A DNA stretch of 64,000 nucleotides from an uncultured Prevotellaceae bacterium (GCA_900316265.1 ONCH01000018.1:26807-90806); one strand, 5' to 3'. Positions 42,638 to 53,254 are shown, counted from the stretch's first letter. The notes: generated from the letters alone by a model not told the origin. Program-made: numbers and translations.

Positions 42638-42645
42638 CAAAGGTA
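42638..42645 (-). promoter_or_regulatory. -7 box for the minus-strand PUL arm
   Basis: TACCTTTG on minus, 28 nt before the CE7 start. It should drive CE7, GH26, GH130, transporter and epimerase, since all gaps are short. Confidence 0.5.
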
Positions 42646-42753
42646 TAATATTTTTCCGAATATATATAATACTTTTTTGACCATTGCTGATACAAAACAA
42701 AAATAGTATAAAAAAAAGGCAAAAAAAGATTAGCGTATTTAAAACTTTTAAGT

Positions 42754-42761
42754 TATCTTTG
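42754..42761 (+). promoter_or_regulatory. -7 box for the plus-strand PUL arm
   Basis: TATCTTTG, 60 nt upstream of susC, with no strong TTTG at -33, as expected for an activator-dependent promoter. The 212-nt gap between the arms contains an AT-rich stretch but no clear dyad. Confidence 0.5.
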
Positions 42762-42821
42762 CACGGTAAAACTACAGAACCAATAGAATATTCTTTACTA
42801 TTTAACTAATAAAAACTACGT

Positions 42822-45800
42822 ATGAATCTATTTTTCAGTAAGAACGCGCTGCTGGCGGGACTATGTACTGTAGTCTTGTCAGGGTACTCGTCTTCACTGT
42901 ATGCAGGCAACAGCAACTCGCCGGAGCCTACCGCTGTACAGCAGACGAAAAAGATTACTGGTACCGTATCGGACGCCATGGGTCCCGTTATCGGTGCCAG
43001 TGTAGTGATTAAAGGTACGTCGAACGGTGTTGCCACCGACTTCGATGGTAACTTCACGCTGAATGCCAGTCAGGGTCAGACCCTCGTGGTTAGCTACATC
43101 GGCTACATCACCAAGGAGATCAAGATTGGTGCTCAGGGCCACTACAACATTACCCTCGAGGAGGACAAGAAGGTCCTTGATGAAGTGGTAGTTGTCGGTT
43201 ACGGTACGATGAAGAAGAGCGACCTGGCCGGTGCTACTGGTTCTATCGATGAGAAAATGATGAAAGGTTCTATTATCACGAACCTTGATCAGGCCTTTGC
43301 AGGTCGTGTAGCCGGTGTTACCGCCGTACAGACCTCTGGTGCTCCTGGTTCTTCATCAAGTATCCGTGTACGTGGTCAGGCTACCATCAATGCTGGTGCC
43401 GAGCCTTTGTACGTTGTCGATGGTGTTATCTGGAGCAATGGTAACTCCAGTGGTGCCTCTGTAGGTTTGGGCGACCGTCTTGGTAATGGTTCTGTATCTA
43501 CAGTGTCTCCTCTGTCAACCATCAACCCTGCCGACATTGTCTCTATGGAGATTCTGAAGGACGCTTCTGCCACCGCCATCTATGGTGCACAGGGTGCTAA
43601 TGGTGTTGTCCTGATTACCACCAAGCACGGTAAGTCAGGTGAGGCCAAGTTCAGCTACGACGGTATGGTAGCTTGGCAGCGTCAGACCAAGCGCATCGAC
43701 ATGCTGAACCTGCGTGAGTTTGCTGAATTCTATAACGACATGGTAGCCCAGGGTGCTGTCAAGGAAGACGAGTACCTGAGCGATCCTAGCCTTCTGGGCA
43801 AGGGTACCAACTGGCAGGATGCCATTTTCCGTACAGCCCTGCAGCACCAGCATCAGGTAAGTGCCCAGGGTGGTACAGATGCTGTCAAATACTATGTCAG
43901 TGTCAACTATATGAACCAGGATGGTACCATCATCGGTTCAAACTTCATGCGTAATGGTGCCCGCGCCAACTTGGACGCACAGCTCAAACCTTGGTTGAAG
44001 CTCGGTTTGAACGTCACCTATTCGCACACTTCTGAGAAGCTGCTGAAGGCTGACCAGGATGAGGGTGTGATTACCTATGCACTGACCACTCCTCCCTACC
44101 AGCCTATCTACGACATCGAGGGTGGCTACACCTCTGTATCTCGCGAAGGCATGAGCAACCCCAACCCCGTTGCTTTGGCTTTGATGAACGACTATCGCTA
44201 CAAGCGTAACCTGCTGAATGGTAACATCTTCGCTGACGTTACATTCATGAAGGGTCTCGTATGGCATACTGAGGTTGGTTACAACTTCAACTGGGACCGT
44301 GCTTCTACCTTCGAGCCTACTGTATCACTCGGTAACTGGACTAAGAACCAGAACCAGGCTCGTGTTCAGAAGACCACCGGTCAGTACATCCAGATTAAGA
44401 ACTACCTGACCTATACTGGTCAGATTGGCAAGCACAGCTTCTCAGCTATGGCCGGTCAGGAGTGCTGGGAGAGCAAGTGGGATTATGTCAGCGCCTATAA
44501 TACCGATCTGCCCGCCAACACCATTCAGAACCCTGCACTGGGTACTGGTGAGGCACAGATTGGTTCAGGTTTCGGCTCTTCCTCTATGTCTTCGTTCTTC
44601 ACGCGCGAAACCTATAATTATGATGACCGTTACCTGTTGACTTACACCTTCCGTCGTGATGGTAGCTCAAACTTCGGTCCTGACATGCGTTGGGGTTCAT
44701 TCCACTCTTTCGCTGTAGCATGGCGCTTCAACAACGAGCCATTTATCAAGAAGCTGACTGAGAAGTGGCTCTCTAACGGTAAGCTCCGTATTGGTTGGGG
44801 TCAGACTGGTAACTCTAACATCGGTGGTGGCAAGTGGGCCTCTGACCTCTCTGTCATGGAGACAGGTCTTGGCACTTCACAGCGTCCTGCCCGTGTTTCT
44901 AACCGTGAAATCCACTGGGAGAAGCAGGAACAGACTAACGTTGGTATCGACCTCGGTTTCTTCAACAAGGTCAACATCACCGTCGACTGGTATAAGAAGG
45001 TGTCTAACGACATGCTGATGCCAATGCAGCTGCCCTCATATATGGGTACCAGCGGTAACGGTTCTTCAGCACTTGCAGCACCCTGGGGTAACTATGGTAA
45101 GATTGAGAACACCGGTCTTGAGTTGACCGTTAAGACTCACCCCATCGCTACCAAGGACTTCTCTTGGGATTCTGAATTCGAAATCTCTTGGAACAAGAAT
45201 AAGCTGAAGGAGTTGGCAGGTACTGCCAGTGCTTCTATCTACGGTTATGGTATGTGGTCTGACATCGTTTCTAAGAGTGACGTTGGTCAGCCTCTGTTCC
45301 AGTTCTACGGCTATGTCACCGATGGTGTCTATACCAGTGTTGAGGACATCCAGACCAGCGCTAAGCCCGTAGCATACAATAACAATGGTTTCAACCGCTC
45401 TAACACCGTTTGGGTTGGTGATATCAAGTATAAGGACCTGAACAGCGATGGTGTCATCGATGAGAACGACCGTACTTATATTGGTAGCCCCATGCCTAAG
45501 TACACCTTTGGTTGGACCAACACCTTCCGCTATAAGGACTTCGATCTGACCATTTTCATCAATGGTTCTTATGGCAACAAGGTATTCAACTACCTGCGCA
45601 TGAAGCTCGACGGTATGAACAGCGTATGGATGAACCAGGCTGCTTCTATCAAAGACCGCTCTGTTATCACTCCTATCGATCCCAACAAGGACTACTCAAA
45701 TGGATATGTCGGCAACAATTCCGGTACTGTATGGAACTGGTATGACGATATCGACAACGTACAGGTTGTTAATCCAAATGACCTGCCTGCTGTTCGTCTG

Positions 45801-46100
45801 AACGACCCGAACAACAACCGCCGCATCAGCGACCGTTATGTGGAGGATGGCAGCTACATCCGCCTGAAGAACATCACCTTAGGCTACACACTGCCTAAGA
45901 AGTGGGCCAAGAAGATTTATCTGGACAATGTCCGCGTATATTGCAACATCCAGAATCTCGTCACTCTGACCGGTTATGACGGTTACGATCCTGAGGTGGG
46001 TGCCTCTACAGCTGACCAGAACGGTTATGTATATGGCCTCGACAACGGACGTTATCCCTCACCGACTGTTTATTCATTTGGACTCAACGTTTCATTCTAA
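42822..46100 (+). CDS. SusC/RagA TonB-linked outer membrane importer
   Basis: 1092 residues. Signal peptide (to about 28), carboxypeptidase-regulatory-like domain (about 43-125, ITGTVSDAMGPVIGASVVIKGTSNGVATDFDGNF), plug domain (about 130-255, DEVVVVGYGTMKKSDLAGATGSI and EPLYVVDGV) and a 22-strand barrel ending TVYSFGLNVSF. Imports mannooligosaccharides captured by the SusD lid, energised by TonB. First gene of the plus-strand arm; SusD follows 14 nt later. Strong codon bias toward C- and T-ending codons suggests high expression. Confidence 0.97.
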   Translation: MNLFFSKNALLAGLCTVVLSGYSSSLYAGNSNSPEPTAVQQTKKITGTVSDAMGPVIGASVVIKGTSNGVATDFDGNFTLNASQGQTLVVSYIGYITKEIKIGAQGHYNITLEEDKKVLDEVVVVGYGTMKKSDLAGATGSIDEKMMKGSIITNLDQAFAGRVAGVTAVQTSGAPGSSSSIRVRGQATINAGAEPLYVVDGVIWSNGNSSGASVGLGDRLGNGSVSTVSPLSTINPADIVSMEILKDASATAIYGAQGANGVVLITTKHGKSGEAKFSYDGMVAWQRQTKRIDMLNLREFAEFYNDMVAQGAVKEDEYLSDPSLLGKGTNWQDAIFRTALQHQHQVSAQGGTDAVKYYVSVNYMNQDGTIIGSNFMRNGARANLDAQLKPWLKLGLNVTYSHTSEKLLKADQDEGVITYALTTPPYQPIYDIEGGYTSVSREGMSNPNPVALALMNDYRYKRNLLNGNIFADVTFMKGLVWHTEVGYNFNWDRASTFEPTVSLGNWTKNQNQARVQKTTGQYIQIKNYLTYTGQIGKHSFSAMAGQECWESKWDYVSAYNTDLPANTIQNPALGTGEAQIGSGFGSSSMSSFFTRETYNYDDRYLLTYTFRRDGSSNFGPDMRWGSFHSFAVAWRFNNEPFIKKLTEKWLSNGKLRIGWGQTGNSNIGGGKWASDLSVMETGLGTSQRPARVSNREIHWEKQEQTNVGIDLGFFNKVNITVDWYKKVSNDMLMPMQLPSYMGTSGNGSSALAAPWGNYGKIENTGLELTVKTHPIATKDFSWDSEFEISWNKNKLKELAGTASASIYGYGMWSDIVSKSDVGQPLFQFYGYVTDGVYTSVEDIQTSAKPVAYNNNGFNRSNTVWVGDIKYKDLNSDGVIDENDRTYIGSPMPKYTFGWTNTFRYKDFDLTIFINGSYGNKVFNYLRMKLDGMNSVWMNQAASIKDRSVITPIDPNKDYSNGYVGNNSGTVWNWYDDIDNVQVVNPNDLPAVRLNDPNNNRRISDRYVEDGSYIRLKNITLGYTLPKKWAKKIYLDNVRVYCNIQNLVTLTGYDGYDPEVGASTADQNGYVYGLDNGRYPSPTVYSFGLNVSF

Positions 46101-46114
46101 AACAAGGTATCACT

Positions 46115-47890
46115 ATGAAACTATATAATATTAAATCTATAGCATATATCGCCTTGATGGGACTGGCACTGTCATCCTGTGATGACTACCTCGACAGACC
46201 CACCGAAGACGCTTTTGACACCTCGAACTACTATGCCACTGATGCCCAGTGCCGTGCTGGTGTCAACTATCTGTACAACTCACCTTGGTACGACTTCATG
46301 CGTGGATTCTTCAAGGTTGGTGAGGTCATGTCGGGCAACTACTACATGGGTAGCTCACCCTATCTGACCTTCACGCTCGACGGTTCTGATCAGGACTTGG
46401 CTAATATGAGTGCCTCCTTGTGGGCTGTCAATACACACGCTACCACCGTTTACAACAACATCAAGAATGCTTCTGGTGCTTCAGCAGCTGTTAAGAACGC
46501 TACTATGGGTGAGTGTCTGACCTGGAAGGCTATGGCCTATTTCTATATGGTACGCTCCTTTGGTGCAGTGCCCATTATCCATGACCCTGTCGAAATTATC
46601 AATGCTCAGGAGTCGACTAATCAGCGTAAGGCCAAGATTAGCAACATATATGATTATATTATTAAGGTTTTGGAGCAGGCTATCAGTCTGTTGCCAGAAA
46701 AGGATGCCACCAACACTGGTCGTATCGACAAGTATGCTGCCAAGGCTCTGCTGGCAAAGGTTTACCTGACCAAGGCTGGTTTCAGCGAGGCCAACACTAC
46801 CTACAATCCTGGTACTTACAGCTATATCACCTGTACCGCTCACCAGCGTAATACTGACGACCTGAAGATGGCTGCTGCACTTGCACTCGACGTTATCGAG
46901 AACAGCGGACGCGTGCTGATGGAGAACTATGCTGACATCTTCCGTGGCGAGAACAACGTCTGCGACGAGGCCCTCATCTCTTGGGCTTGGACCATGGGTT
47001 CACACTGGACTTGCCAGAACTCATTCCAGTGCGACCTGGCCATCGAAGGCTTCGATGAGAATGGTGACTGCTGGGGTGGCTGGGGTGGTCCCTCTGTCGA
47101 CCTGCAGGATGCATTCAATGAGAATGCGCTGAGCCTCAACCGTCAGAATGTTGATGCCCGTCGTAAGGCTACCCTGATGATGGCTGGCGACGTTTACGAT
47201 TACTTCTGGGCTGACTGTGGTGGCTTCGAGATGGTGAAGTACTGCTATGGCGGCTATAAAGCCAATGGTGCTCCTGGCCCAGGCCAGTGGGAAAGTCCTA
47301 CAGGTGCCTGTGAGGTGAAGCACCTCTATGGCAACAATGCCGACCACGCCCGTTTCTACGGAGCACCTGCCGGTCGTATGGCCTATGCCCTCAGAACTCA
47401 CCTGCTGCGCCTTGCTGACGTATATCTTATCTATTGCGAGGCTGCTATGGGTAACAACACTACGACTACCGACCCGAAGATTCTCGACATCTTCTATCAG
47501 GTACGCCATCGCTCCGTCCAGGATTATAAGATGCCAACCTCTCTTACTTGGGAAGACATCTGGAAGGAGCGTCGTCTGGAGCTCGCTTGCGAGGGTGACC
47601 GTTGGTATGACTTCGTTCGTCGCTACTACTATGACCCACAGGGTGCTATCAGTGAGATCAAGGCTCAGCGTCGTAACGAATACTACTCTCTGGACGACCT
47701 TTACAAGACTTATTATAATAGTGGTTCTTTCGTAGTAGATCCTTCTAAGCATCTCTACAACACCAACACTCCCGCTCCCAATGTAACAGATCGTAGCTTC
47801 ACTATTCCTCTGCCTTCTGCCGATATTTCCTACAACCCATTGTTGATGGAAGCTCCAGTAGACTTTGACGTAAATAGCATTGCTTTCTAA
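46115..47890 (+). CDS. SusD/RagB glycan-binding lipoprotein
   Basis: 591 residues; lipobox LSSC with Cys22 followed by DDYLDRPTED, a typical acidic surface-export tail after Cys. TPR-containing SusD fold: AQCRAGVNYLYNSPWYDFM, ATMGECLTWKAMAYFYMVRSFGAVPIIHDP and the C-terminal EDIWKERRLELACEGDRWYDFVR, the most conserved SusD stretch. It forms the lid over SusC and binds the glycan on the cell surface. Confidence 0.97.
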   Translation: MKLYNIKSIAYIALMGLALSSCDDYLDRPTEDAFDTSNYYATDAQCRAGVNYLYNSPWYDFMRGFFKVGEVMSGNYYMGSSPYLTFTLDGSDQDLANMSASLWAVNTHATTVYNNIKNASGASAAVKNATMGECLTWKAMAYFYMVRSFGAVPIIHDPVEIINAQESTNQRKAKISNIYDYIIKVLEQAISLLPEKDATNTGRIDKYAAKALLAKVYLTKAGFSEANTTYNPGTYSYITCTAHQRNTDDLKMAAALALDVIENSGRVLMENYADIFRGENNVCDEALISWAWTMGSHWTCQNSFQCDLAIEGFDENGDCWGGWGGPSVDLQDAFNENALSLNRQNVDARRKATLMMAGDVYDYFWADCGGFEMVKYCYGGYKANGAPGPGQWESPTGACEVKHLYGNNADHARFYGAPAGRMAYALRTHLLRLADVYLIYCEAAMGNNTTTTDPKILDIFYQVRHRSVQDYKMPTSLTWEDIWKERRLELACEGDRWYDFVRRYYYDPQGAISEIKAQRRNEYYSLDDLYKTYYNSGSFVVDPSKHLYNTNTPAPNVTDRSFTIPLPSADISYNPLLMEAPVDFDVNSIAF

Positions 47891-47911
47891 CCTTTTAATT
47901 TAGAACAAATT

Positions 47912-49234
47912 ATGAAATACAATAAAATATTTAGTAGTCTGCTTCTGGTTTTAGCTGTGCTTTTCAGCTTCTCGCTGGAGTCTTGTAAGGACCAGCCCGA
48001 CGAGTTTGAGCTGAAAGATGGCACTCCTACCGTCCATTACATTCGTCCTGCTAAGGCCAGTGCCTCAGACTCACTACTTGTTCAGGCAAATCCCCAGTCA
48101 ATCATTTGTTTGGTTGGTGAAAACCTGAACTGCATCAAGGAGATGTACTTCAATGATAAGAAGGCCATCCTGAACACCAGTTTCATCACTGAGAACTCTC
48201 TGATTGTTCAGGTGCCCAGCGAGATTCCCGAGCTTGTTACTGACAAGATCTATATGATCACCAATGATGGTCGTCAGGTGACCTACGATTTCCACGTTGT
48301 CATTCCTGCACCTGTAGTTACTTCTATGAAGAATGAGTGGACAAAAATTGGTGAGGATGCCGTCATTATTGGTCAGTACTTTATTGACGACCCCAACCAG
48401 CCTCTGACAATAACCTTCACTGGTATCAGCAATTCTACCAGTATTCAGGTTCCTGCCGAGAATATCAAGTCAATTACCCATTCACAGATTGTCTTCAAAG
48501 TGCCAGAGGGTGTTGAGGAAGGACAGATTGAAGTTGCTTCCATCTATGGTAAGGGCGTGTCTAAGTTCTACTTCCACGACAGCCGCAATCTTATCACGAA
48601 CTTCGACGGTGCTACAGATGTTGTACCACAGGGTTGGAACATTGCCGCAACCTATAGTGATGTAGATGGTGTTGACGGAAACTATGTACAGGTTGGTCCT
48701 GCAGAAACCGAAGGTGGATGGGTAGAGGAGCTCAAACTCCCATTCTGGTGCGGTAACTGGAATGGTGATCCTATGAGTATCACCTCAGGAGCAGGTATTC
48801 CTCTGCGTAACTTCATCGACTTCTCTGATTGGGAGAACATGTCATTCAAGATGGAACTCTATATTCCGAAGTCAAATCCATGGTCGGCAGGCGCTATGCA
48901 GATTCTCTTTGTGAACTATCTACAGTGCGCTAACGATACTTGGCAGAACAATACCTACATCCACACTAAAGCTGATGGTGGTCTTGACTTGCCACGCGCC
49001 CTCTATCGTCCTTGGGAGTCTACCGGTTCGTTTGATACGGGCGACGAGTGGATTACAGTAACTATTCCTCTTACAGATTTTGTCTACAACGATGATGGTA
49101 CTAAGGTTAATTCGATCATGAGCAAAGAATCGTTCGACAGCTTCATTATTTGGCCTATCAATGGCGGTGTTGCTGGCACGACTTGCACTCCTATCTTCCG
49201 CTATGACAATATTCGTGTTGTTCCTAATCTCTAA
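47912..49234 (+). CDS. Surface glycan-binding lipoprotein with IPT/TIG domains
   Basis: 440 residues; Cys25 lipobox (LESC) followed by KDQPDEFE. Two IPT/TIG-like Ig domains (about 45-125 and 130-215) precede a C-terminal beta-sandwich (about 225-440, NLITNFDGATDVVPQGWN onward) rich in Trp. This is the plan of SGBP-B-type proteins that hold polysaccharide at the surface beside SusCD. Specificity for mannan is inferred from the locus. Confidence 0.85.
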   Translation: MKYNKIFSSLLLVLAVLFSFSLESCKDQPDEFELKDGTPTVHYIRPAKASASDSLLVQANPQSIICLVGENLNCIKEMYFNDKKAILNTSFITENSLIVQVPSEIPELVTDKIYMITNDGRQVTYDFHVVIPAPVVTSMKNEWTKIGEDAVIIGQYFIDDPNQPLTITFTGISNSTSIQVPAENIKSITHSQIVFKVPEGVEEGQIEVASIYGKGVSKFYFHDSRNLITNFDGATDVVPQGWNIAATYSDVDGVDGNYVQVGPAETEGGWVEELKLPFWCGNWNGDPMSITSGAGIPLRNFIDFSDWENMSFKMELYIPKSNPWSAGAMQILFVNYLQCANDTWQNNTYIHTKADGGLDLPRALYRPWESTGSFDTGDEWITVTIPLTDFVYNDDGTKVNSIMSKESFDSFIIWPINGGVAGTTCTPIFRYDNIRVVPNL

Positions 49235-49252
49235 TCAATTAAATTAACGACA

Positions 49253-51700
49253 ATGAAAACGATAAAGAATATATACACCCTGTTGGTGGTAGCCCTTGCC
49301 GGGCTATCGCTGACGGCGTGCAGCAACGACGATTTGGACACCGACCAGTTCCAAGGCGGTGTATCGCTGAACGTCTATGGTCCGACGCCAGTCATGCGTG
49401 GTGGTCAGTTGCGCTTCATTGGTAGCAACCTCGACCAGGTTCGTGAGGTAATCATTCCCTCCGACATCCACATCACCAACATTCAAGTAGTTAGCGCTGG
49501 TGTTCCCAGTGAGATTCGTATTACCGTTCCTAAGGACGGTCCCGTAGAGGGTCTTGTAACTCTGGTTACGAATACTGATCAGCGCATCACTACCAAGACC
49601 CCGTTGAGATACGAGGAAGGTATTGAAATTACCAAGATGACGGCTTCAGCCATGCCTGGTGACGTTATCAAGATTGAAGGTGACTACCTGAACCTCATCC
49701 ACTCACTTGCTTTTGCCGACAAGGTGCTGGTTAGTGAGGCCGACTTCGTCTCTCACGACCGTTATGCCATTGAGGTTAAGGTTCCCGAGGAGGCTAAGAC
49801 CGGTAAGCTGGAGCTTTATACTGCCGACCTTACCGTTGTCGATAAAAACAGCGTAGAGTATCAGATTATCATGACCGATGATGCCATCGAGATTGGTGTT
49901 CCCTCTATTGCTAAACTGAAGGGCCGCAACGAGGTTGACGCTCTTGGTGAGATTACCGCTAAGGCTGGTGAGACCATCAGCATTACTGGTACCTACTTCA
50001 ATGTAGTAGCTGACGTTACCGTTGGTGGCGTTAGTGCCAAAGGTTTGTCTATGGCAGAAGACGGTAAGGCGCTGACCTTCACCCTTCCCGCCGAGGCTCC
50101 AAGTGGTAGTGTAACTATCGTTTGTAAGTCTGGTATCGAGGTTCCTGTAGGAACATTGAAGACTGTTAAGCCTTCTGGCTGCACAGCTGCTCCTAACCCC
50201 GCTAAGGCTGGTCAGGCACTGACCATCAGCGGTCAGGATATGGATATCGTTACCGCTGTAACATTCCCTGCTGGCGATGCTACTGTTGAAGGTGGCGAGA
50301 TTACCGTTGCTGCCGATAAGGTTATTGTCAAGGCTGTTCCTGAGACTGCTACTGAGGGTAACCTGAAGCTCGTGATGGCAAATGCTGAGACGGTTGATGT
50401 TCCCTTCACCCTCGTGAAGCCGACCATCACTGCTTACAACGTTAATCCTGCCAGCGCTGGTTCTCCCATGCAGATTACCGGTACCGACCTCGACCTCGTG
50501 AAGAGCATTACGTTCGGTGAGGCTGAAGCTAAGCTCGAAGATGGCGCTGTTTCTGCTGATGGTAAGCAGATTACCGTTACCGTTCCTATGGAAGCACAGA
50601 GTGGAAAGCCCAAGTTCAACTTGGCTAACGGCACTTCTGTTGAGGGTCTCGACCTGACCATCAATGAGGCTGTATTCTGTTACTTCACCGAGCTGCCCGC
50701 TGAGGATGCTGAGCTGAAGGCTGGTGATTCGTTCACACTGCCTGTTGCTAATGGTGACAAGCTGACGGGTGTTGAGATCAACGGCGAGGCTTGCCAGTTC
50801 GTGCTGACCACTGGTAGCCAACTGATTATCGGTATTCCAACAACTGCCAAGAAGGGTTCTAAGGTTCGCCTGATTTCTTCTAACGGTGAGATTACCTATA
50901 CCTTCGACTTCATTCCTAACACTGAGGTGACGACTGTTCTGTGGACAGGTCTTACCGACCTGAAGAACTGGACTTTCAACTGGGAGATTGGTAAGGGCAC
51001 TAATGGTGACAACAATCCTAACATGTTCAAGGATATGGACTTGCAGGAGGGTGATGTCATCCGTGTATTCGTGACTCCTGTTGACGGCTGGTGGATGATT
51101 AAGTTCTACGATGGTCACTGGTCAGAGCACACTGAGGCTGGTGTTGCCGCTGGTATCGGTGAGACTTGTGAAATCAATCAAGACAAATACAATTTGGACG
51201 AGCACGGTGGTGCTATCGAGTTCACTGCTACAGCTAAGTTAGTTGAACAACTGACTACCCTCACCGACTGGGGCATGTGCTGGATTATGATGGGTCAGGC
51301 TGTTGTTACCAAGATTGCCGTTACCCACTTCAACAGCCTGGAGACTACCGTTTGGGAAGGCGAACTTGCTGCTGACGACTGGGGTAACCAGCCCACATTC
51401 TTAACTGATGGTGCTCCTGAACTGCTTGCAGCAGGTATGAAGGTAGGTTCTATGCTTCGTATCTATGTTACTGCTACTGATTCTTCATGGAACTGCCAGC
51501 TTTGGGATGGTCACTGGGGTGGACAGCTTCCTGGCTGCGACTTCAGCAGTGGCAACTATGACTTAGCTGAGCACAATAATATTATTGAAGTACCTATCAC
51601 TCAGGATATCTATAATATCTTTACGACACCTGCTGGCTGGGGTGGCACATTCCTGGTCAATGGTGATAACATCATCGTTAAGAAGATTACTATCGAATAA
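49253..51700 (+). CDS. Long surface glycan-binding lipoprotein with a C-terminal repeat module
   Basis: 815 residues; Cys23 lipobox (LTAC) followed by SNDDLDTD. About six IPT/TIG-like Ig domains occupy residues 35-555, the more similar ones starting NPAKAGQALTISGQDMDI and NPASAGSPMQITGTDLDL. The last 256 residues are two related modules (about 560-696 and 697-815), each with a Trp-rich strand, a G(D/S)xxRxxVT segment and a DGHW motif (FYDGHWSE, LWDGHWGG). These look like tandem carbohydrate-binding modules at the tip of an Ig stalk. I cannot name a CBM family for them. Confidence 0.8.
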   Translation: MKTIKNIYTLLVVALAGLSLTACSNDDLDTDQFQGGVSLNVYGPTPVMRGGQLRFIGSNLDQVREVIIPSDIHITNIQVVSAGVPSEIRITVPKDGPVEGLVTLVTNTDQRITTKTPLRYEEGIEITKMTASAMPGDVIKIEGDYLNLIHSLAFADKVLVSEADFVSHDRYAIEVKVPEEAKTGKLELYTADLTVVDKNSVEYQIIMTDDAIEIGVPSIAKLKGRNEVDALGEITAKAGETISITGTYFNVVADVTVGGVSAKGLSMAEDGKALTFTLPAEAPSGSVTIVCKSGIEVPVGTLKTVKPSGCTAAPNPAKAGQALTISGQDMDIVTAVTFPAGDATVEGGEITVAADKVIVKAVPETATEGNLKLVMANAETVDVPFTLVKPTITAYNVNPASAGSPMQITGTDLDLVKSITFGEAEAKLEDGAVSADGKQITVTVPMEAQSGKPKFNLANGTSVEGLDLTINEAVFCYFTELPAEDAELKAGDSFTLPVANGDKLTGVEINGEACQFVLTTGSQLIIGIPTTAKKGSKVRLISSNGEITYTFDFIPNTEVTTVLWTGLTDLKNWTFNWEIGKGTNGDNNPNMFKDMDLQEGDVIRVFVTPVDGWWMIKFYDGHWSEHTEAGVAAGIGETCEINQDKYNLDEHGGAIEFTATAKLVEQLTTLTDWGMCWIMMGQAVVTKIAVTHFNSLETTVWEGELAADDWGNQPTFLTDGAPELLAAGMKVGSMLRIYVTATDSSWNCQLWDGHWGGQLPGCDFSSGNYDLAEHNNIIEVPITQDIYNIFTTPAGWGGTFLVNGDNIIVKKITIE

Positions 51701-51718
51701 CATAACACTATTTGAATT

Positions 51719-53254
51719 ATGAAACTGAAGAATATTTTCAATACACTGTCTCTTGCAGCTGTGGCGCTCGTCGCCACAGGCTGCCAGGACACTGACGCAC
51801 AGACTGACGTCCTGGAGGTTGATGCTCCTGTTTTAGTCAGCGTAACACCAGATGAAACAGGTCTCTTGCTCTTTGGCGAGAAGACTATCACGGTGACCTT
51901 CGACAAGAACATTGGCTTCGCTACCAAGAACGCTTCGAAGATTACGCTCAACGGCAAATCTGTGAAATCTGCTAATGTCGCTGGTGTCAGCGCGTCGCTC
52001 ACCATCAAGGCTGACGTTGATTTCGAGAAGACACAGAAGCTGCACATCCCTGCAGGTCTCATCGTGGGTCCTCAGTATAAGACCTATGACAAGGATATCG
52101 ACATCACATGGACTGTTAAGGCTCTGCCCGACAACGCTGCAACGCAGATGACCAAGAAGCTCGGTTGGGGTTGGAACCTCGGTAACCACTTCGACACCTC
52201 TGATATGCAGTGGGGTTACTGGGACGGCGTAGCAACCATCACCGCTGCTCCTTTCAACACACTGGCTGGTGCCGGTGCCAAGACCGTGCGTATTCCTGTC
52301 ACATGGACCAACCACATGGACGCCACTAACACCATCGACGCTGCTTATCTTAATGAGGTTAAAGCTGTTGTTGACCTGGCACTCAACGCTGGTCTGAACG
52401 TGATTATCAATACCCACCACGACAGCTTCGAGACCACGCTCGGTGACTGTGCCAACGATGCTACTACGGCAGAGGCAACAGCTGCGCTCATCAAGACCCT
52501 GTGGACACAGGTGGCTACTAAGTTCCAGAGCTATGACGAGAGACTGATCTTCGAAGCCTTCAACGAGATTCACGCTGGCGACAACTGGAATTCAGGCTCT
52601 GAGGCTGAGAATGCGTTGCTCAACGAGTGGAACAAGATTGCTGTCGATGCCATCCGTTCTACTGGCGGCAACAACGCTACCCGTTGGATTGCCATCTCCC
52701 ACTATGCTGCCAACGTAGACCAGGTCATCGCCAATCTGCAGATTCCTGAGGGCGACAACCACATCATCGTTGCCGCTCACTGCTACGATCCTTACAACTT
52801 CTGTCTGGCTCCTGTAGCTTCAGGTACTGACAGCTGGGGTCACAACGCTAATGCCAGCACATCAGTTAGTGGTGCTAATGAGGAGTATGTCATTTCTCAG
52901 CTCTACAAACTGCGTCAGGCATACATCGAGAAGGGCATCCCCTGCTACCTCGGTGAGTATGGTTGCGTCATCCAGACCACAGCCAATGCCAATGCCTTCC
53001 GTAAGTACTATCTGGAGTTCTACTGCCGTGCTGCTTATCTCGCTGGTATCCCTATGTTCGTATGGGATAACAACGGTAAGGCCACTGGTGGTGACGAGGA
53101 GAATGGCTACATCGACCACGCTACTGGTGCTTATGTTGGCGATCCTGAGATTGTTCCTATGATGATCAAGGCTTGTACCAGCACAGACGAAGATAACTAC
53201 TGGTTCGACAAGATCTGGAGTAAGTCTCCTGTTTATGAAGCACCTGCTGAATAA
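51719..53254 (+). CDS. GH5 endo-glycanase lipoprotein with N-terminal Ig-like domain
   Basis: 511 residues; Cys22 lipobox. An N-terminal Big_5-like Ig domain (about 36-133) precedes a GH5 barrel (about 140-505): GWGWNLGNHFDT, KTVRIPVTWTNHM, NTHHDSFE, the acid/base Glu283 in FEAFNEIHAGD and the nucleophile Glu413 in CYLGEYGC. It resembles GH5 subfamily 4-like cellulases, which include xyloglucanases and mannan- or glucomannan-active enzymes. In this locus, endo-action on (gluco)mannan is likely. Confidence 0.9.
   Translation: MKLKNIFNTLSLAAVALVATGCQDTDAQTDVLEVDAPVLVSVTPDETGLLLFGEKTITVTFDKNIGFATKNASKITLNGKSVKSANVAGVSASLTIKADVDFEKTQKLHIPAGLIVGPQYKTYDKDIDITWTVKALPDNAATQMTKKLGWGWNLGNHFDTSDMQWGYWDGVATITAAPFNTLAGAGAKTVRIPVTWTNHMDATNTIDAAYLNEVKAVVDLALNAGLNVIINTHHDSFETTLGDCANDATTAEATAALIKTLWTQVATKFQSYDERLIFEAFNEIHAGDNWNSGSEAENALLNEWNKIAVDAIRSTGGNNATRWIAISHYAANVDQVIANLQIPEGDNHIIVAAHCYDPYNFCLAPVASGTDSWGHNANASTSVSGANEEYVISQLYKLRQAYIEKGIPCYLGEYGCVIQTTANANAFRKYYLEFYCRAAYLAGIPMFVWDNNGKATGGDEENGYIDHATGAYVGDPEIVPMMIKACTSTDEDNYWFDKIWSKSPVYEAPAE

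Noticed and set aside
49703-51118. A 471-codon open frame antisense to the long surface glycan-binding gene
   Set aside because: It follows the third-position bias of the sense gene, contains no recognisable domain, and lies wholly opposite an Ig-domain gene of clear quality.
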